Positions 5,031 through 6,869 of a DNA stretch of 6,869 bases are shown here, in pieces. Numbering within the stretch: the stretch's first letter is position 1; every line of letters begins with the position of its first letter. The notes below the pieces were generated by a model. The model had not been told where the DNA came from. It saw only the letters and a list, made by a program, of their open reading frames with translations, and searched no databases. A program made the position numbers and the translations under genes. The stretch is from the NCBI GenBank assembly GCA_946614685.1, contig CAMOHF010000056.1:1-6869 (forward strand), given 5' to 3'. This DNA is from an uncultured Clostridia bacterium. Its GTDB lineage: Bacteria; Bacillota; Clostridia; Lachnospirales; Lachnospiraceae.

Positions 5031-6869
5031 CTAACGTACAATATTCGGTCTGGCCGTCGATCCGGGTGCTGCCCCGCCCTTCGGAACCATAACAATGTTG
5101 ATACCTTCCAGTCGTTTGGACATGCCGGAGGTTCCGGACATCTCGCCGTTCTTCGCCCAGTCAAGCCAGCCGACATCCTGAACGTGCACACGATAGTAGA
5201 TGTCATACTGCGATGCGATCGCTCCGGTCAGCGATATACGAATTCCCTCCAAACGCAGGCTCCTTCCGGAGGTTCCCGCCATAGCGCCATTCGATCTCCA
5301 TGACTGCCAGCCCACATTCTGTACATGGGTCTGATAGGTTACGCCGCCGTTTACGCCACGTCCAAGCTGGATATTGATACCCTCGAGACGCAGGGATCTG
5401 CCGGAGGTTCCGGACATTGCGCCGTCACAGCTCCATGCCTGCCAGCCTACGTTTTGCACATGGGTTCTGTAATTGATCAGGCCCGCATAGGGTCCCTGAT
5501 AAGGCCGCGTCGTCGGTACGCCGGGCGCTTTACCCTTCGATACGATAACGATATTGATGCCTTCCAGTCGCAGACTGTAGCTCTCCGTACCGGCCATCGC
5601 ACCGTTTGCAGCCCAGTCAAGCCAGCCGTAATTCTGTGCATGCACGCGGTAATATACGTCGTACTTGTCCTTATTGGCTCCGGTCAGTTCGATCTGGATA
5701 CCCTCAAGGCGAAGACTTCTTCCGGAGGTTCCGGACATCACGCCGTTCGCCTTCCAATCCTGCCAACCGATATTCTGCACATGCGTACGGTAGCGGATCC
5801 CGAGACCGGAATCGCCGGCCACCTTGATCTCAATACCCTCAAGTCGCAAGGATCTTCCGGAGGTACCGGCCATCAGTCCGTTCGTCTTCCATGCCTGCCA
5901 TCCGTCGTTTTGTACATGTGTCCTGTAAGACACGGTGATTCCCGGCGCCTTGTTGGTGATGTCGGGATTGTTGATCTTGTACTGCTGCTCAGCCACACCG
6001 GACTGCTTTCTGTACCAGTCGCGGATGAAGTTGCCCGCAGTGGAAAGCTCTGAAGTCGACCATCCGCTGGTCTTGTTGCAGCTGCTCTTTATAAGTGCCG
6101 ATGTCTCGTTCTTGTTTGAAAGACTCCATGCACAGTAGCTTACCTTATATTTGTCGCACATGGAAAGCCACTCTGTGGAAGTCTGGGTGTTGACATTTCC
6201 GTTGCCCGATGCCTCGGACAATCCGAACTCCGTAACGAATACGGGGATCTTGTACTTGTCGATGGCTGTGGGAATCTTGTTCTTGAGCCACTGATTGTGA
6301 TTCGGATCCGATGCGTAGAAGTGAAAGGTATACATGATGTTGCTGTATCCTCTGATCGGATCTTCGCAGGGCTCGTAGGTGTGTCCCGCAGAACCAAGCT
6401 GTGACCAGGTCGGCGTACCCACAATGATGATCGCATCGCTGTCGTTCGCGCGGATCACAGGGATCACTTCAAGGGCATAGGACTTGATGTCCGACCAGGA
6501 ACAGCCATTGGGCTCATTGCAGATCTCGTAGATCACATTGCTGTAGCTCTTATACTTCGAAGACATTTCGCGGAAGAACTCCTTCGCTTCCGACTTATGT
6601 CTCTGCGGGTTGCCGTCATTTAAAATGTGCCAGTCGATAATGACGTACATACCAAGCTCCGTGGCCGCCTGCACGCCCTTTTCCACCTGCGCCTTCATAC
6701 CGCTCTTGTTGCCGTTGCAGTATCCGTTGTACTCCTCCGTATACATGGCAAGACGGACACAGTTGGCACCCCAATCGTCGCGCAGGGTCTGAAATGCAGC
6801 CTTGTTGTTGTACGGATAACCCACATCCCATCCGAGTCCGTGCGTACTGACTCCATGGATCTGAAACGG
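5031..6869 (-). CDS. GH5 cellulase (endoglucanase) with six ChW repeats, 5' end cut by window
   Basis: The frame is open from the right edge to TAG 5031 (612 residues seen); the GTG at 6824 is internal, because the residues upstream of it (FQIHGVSTHGLGWD) belong to the GH5 fold. Signal peptide and the first part of the catalytic domain are missing. Catalytic domain about 1-290 of the visible part: HGLGWD, WGANCVRLAMYTEE, VIIDWHILNDGNP, the acid/base Glu in IYEICNEPNG (codon 6513-6515), the substrate-site FHFYA, the nucleophile Glu in VFVTEFG (codon 6228-6230) and the aromatic CAWSLSNKNE strand. This pattern is that of GH5 subfamily 2 endo-beta-1,4-glucanases, so cleavage of cellulose or related beta-glucans outside the cell is expected. 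Six ChW repeats follow (about 5927-5085) and a short basic tail ends in NIVR; no dockerin, carbohydrate-binding module or sortase signal is visible. It precedes the transglutaminase-like gene by 21 bases. Confidence 0.94.
   Translation of the reverse strand, partial: PFQIHGVSTHGLGWDVGYPYNNKAAFQTLRDDWGANCVRLAMYTEEYNGYCNGNKSGMKAQVEKGVQAATELGMYVIIDWHILNDGNPQRHKSEAKEFFREMSSKYKSYSNVIYEICNEPNGCSWSDIKSYALEVIPVIRANDSDAIIIVGTPTWSQLGSAGHTYEPCEDPIRGYSNIMYTFHFYASDPNHNQWLKNKIPTAIDKYKIPVFVTEFGLSEASGNGNVNTQTSTEWLSMCDKYKVSYCAWSLSNKNETSALIKSSCNKTSGWSTSELSTAGNFIRDWYRKQSGVAEQQYKINNPDITNKAPGITVSYRTHVQNDGWQAWKTNGLMAGTSGRSLRLEGIEIKVAGDSGLGIRYRTHVQNIGWQDWKANGVMSGTSGRSLRLEGIQIELTGANKDKYDVYYRVHAQNYGWLDWAANGAMAGTESYSLRLEGINIVIVSKGKAPGVPTTRPYQGPYAGLINYRTHVQNVGWQAWSCDGAMSGTSGRSLRLEGINIQLGRGVNGGVTYQTHVQNVGWQSWRSNGAMAGTSGRSLRLEGIRISLTGAIASQYDIYYRVHVQDVGWLDWAKNGEMSGTSGMSKRLEGINIVMVPKGGAAPGSTARPNIVR
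5085..5927 (-). repeat. Six ChW repeats of the GH5 cellulase, arranged as two A-B-C triads
   Basis: Triad 1 lies at about 5927-5535 and triad 2 at about 5471-5085, separated by a Pro-rich linker (APGVPTTRPYQGPYAG). All six have a (T/V)H-x-Q(N/D)-x-GW-x-x-W core; the ends read GTSGRSLRLEGI in four and are variant (GTESYSLRLEGI, GTSGMSKRLEGI) in the two C repeats. The layout and junctions match the array in the neighbouring transglutaminase-like protein. Confidence 0.9.

Noticed and set aside
5085..5927. Regularly spaced DNA repeats that could suggest a CRISPR or tandem array
   Set aside because: The similar blocks are imperfect, in frame, and encode ChW repeats; the sequences between them are also coding and homologous to each other.
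5325..6053. Plus-strand open frame (242 codons) opposite the ChW repeats of the cellulase gene
   Set aside because: Same shadow effect as above: the GC-rich repeat codons keep the antisense frame free of stops.
6822..6824. GTG at 6824 as the start of the cellulase
   Set aside because: The frame stays open to the window edge and the residues before it (FQIHGVSTHGLGWD) match the conserved beginning of GH5 domains, so the true start is outside the window.

Overview
The window looks like chromosome from an anaerobic Firmicute, most likely a rumen or gut Lachnospiraceae-type clostridium. The reasons are twelve clostridial hydrophobic W (ChW) repeats in two secreted proteins, a DUF815 AAA+ ATPase, a PurM/HypE-like AIR-synthase relative of a type typical of Clostridia, and consistent AAGGAG/GGAGG ribosome-binding sites. 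I see no insertion sequence, phage gene, tRNA, rRNA or CRISPR array. Coding density is very high and no gene-free stretch exceeds 40 bases.

Right-hand block (about 1654-6869, minus strand): three genes read leftwards with gaps of 21 and 11 bases, so they are probably one operon. The first, cut by the right edge, is a GH5 cellulase/endoglucanase with both catalytic glutamates, followed by six ChW repeats. The second is a complete secreted protein of 679 residues: signal peptide, acidic segment, transglutaminase-like domain with a full Cys-His-Asp triad, then six ChW repeats. Both proteins carry the same array layout, two copies of a three-repeat unit A-B-C with matching junctions, so one array appears to have been duplicated and joined to two different catalytic domains. 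The third gene is a cytoplasmic DUF815 ATPase whose ribosome-binding site overlaps the stop codon of the transglutaminase gene. An almost perfect 13-bp hairpin lies in its first 21 codons.

Left-hand block (1-1639): a plus-strand gene (1025-1639) encodes a membrane-anchored protein with a helical, TPR-like C-terminal half. It converges on the DUF815 gene with only 14 bases between the stop codons. Divergent from it, with 26 bases between start codons, is a very short gene (894-998) for a 34-residue single-pass membrane protein, followed 39 bases later by an AIR-synthase/HypE-like protein that runs off the left edge. Candidate promoters for the two directions lie inside or beyond the opposite transcription unit, so the divergent transcripts may overlap.

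Taken together, the right-hand operon suggests an extracellular plant-polysaccharide or surface-attachment function in which ChW arrays position a cellulase and a transglutaminase/peptidase-like protein. The ATPase's link to this is unexplained. The most interesting points are the shared ChW hexad, the coupled ATPase, the early hairpin and the short membrane protein.
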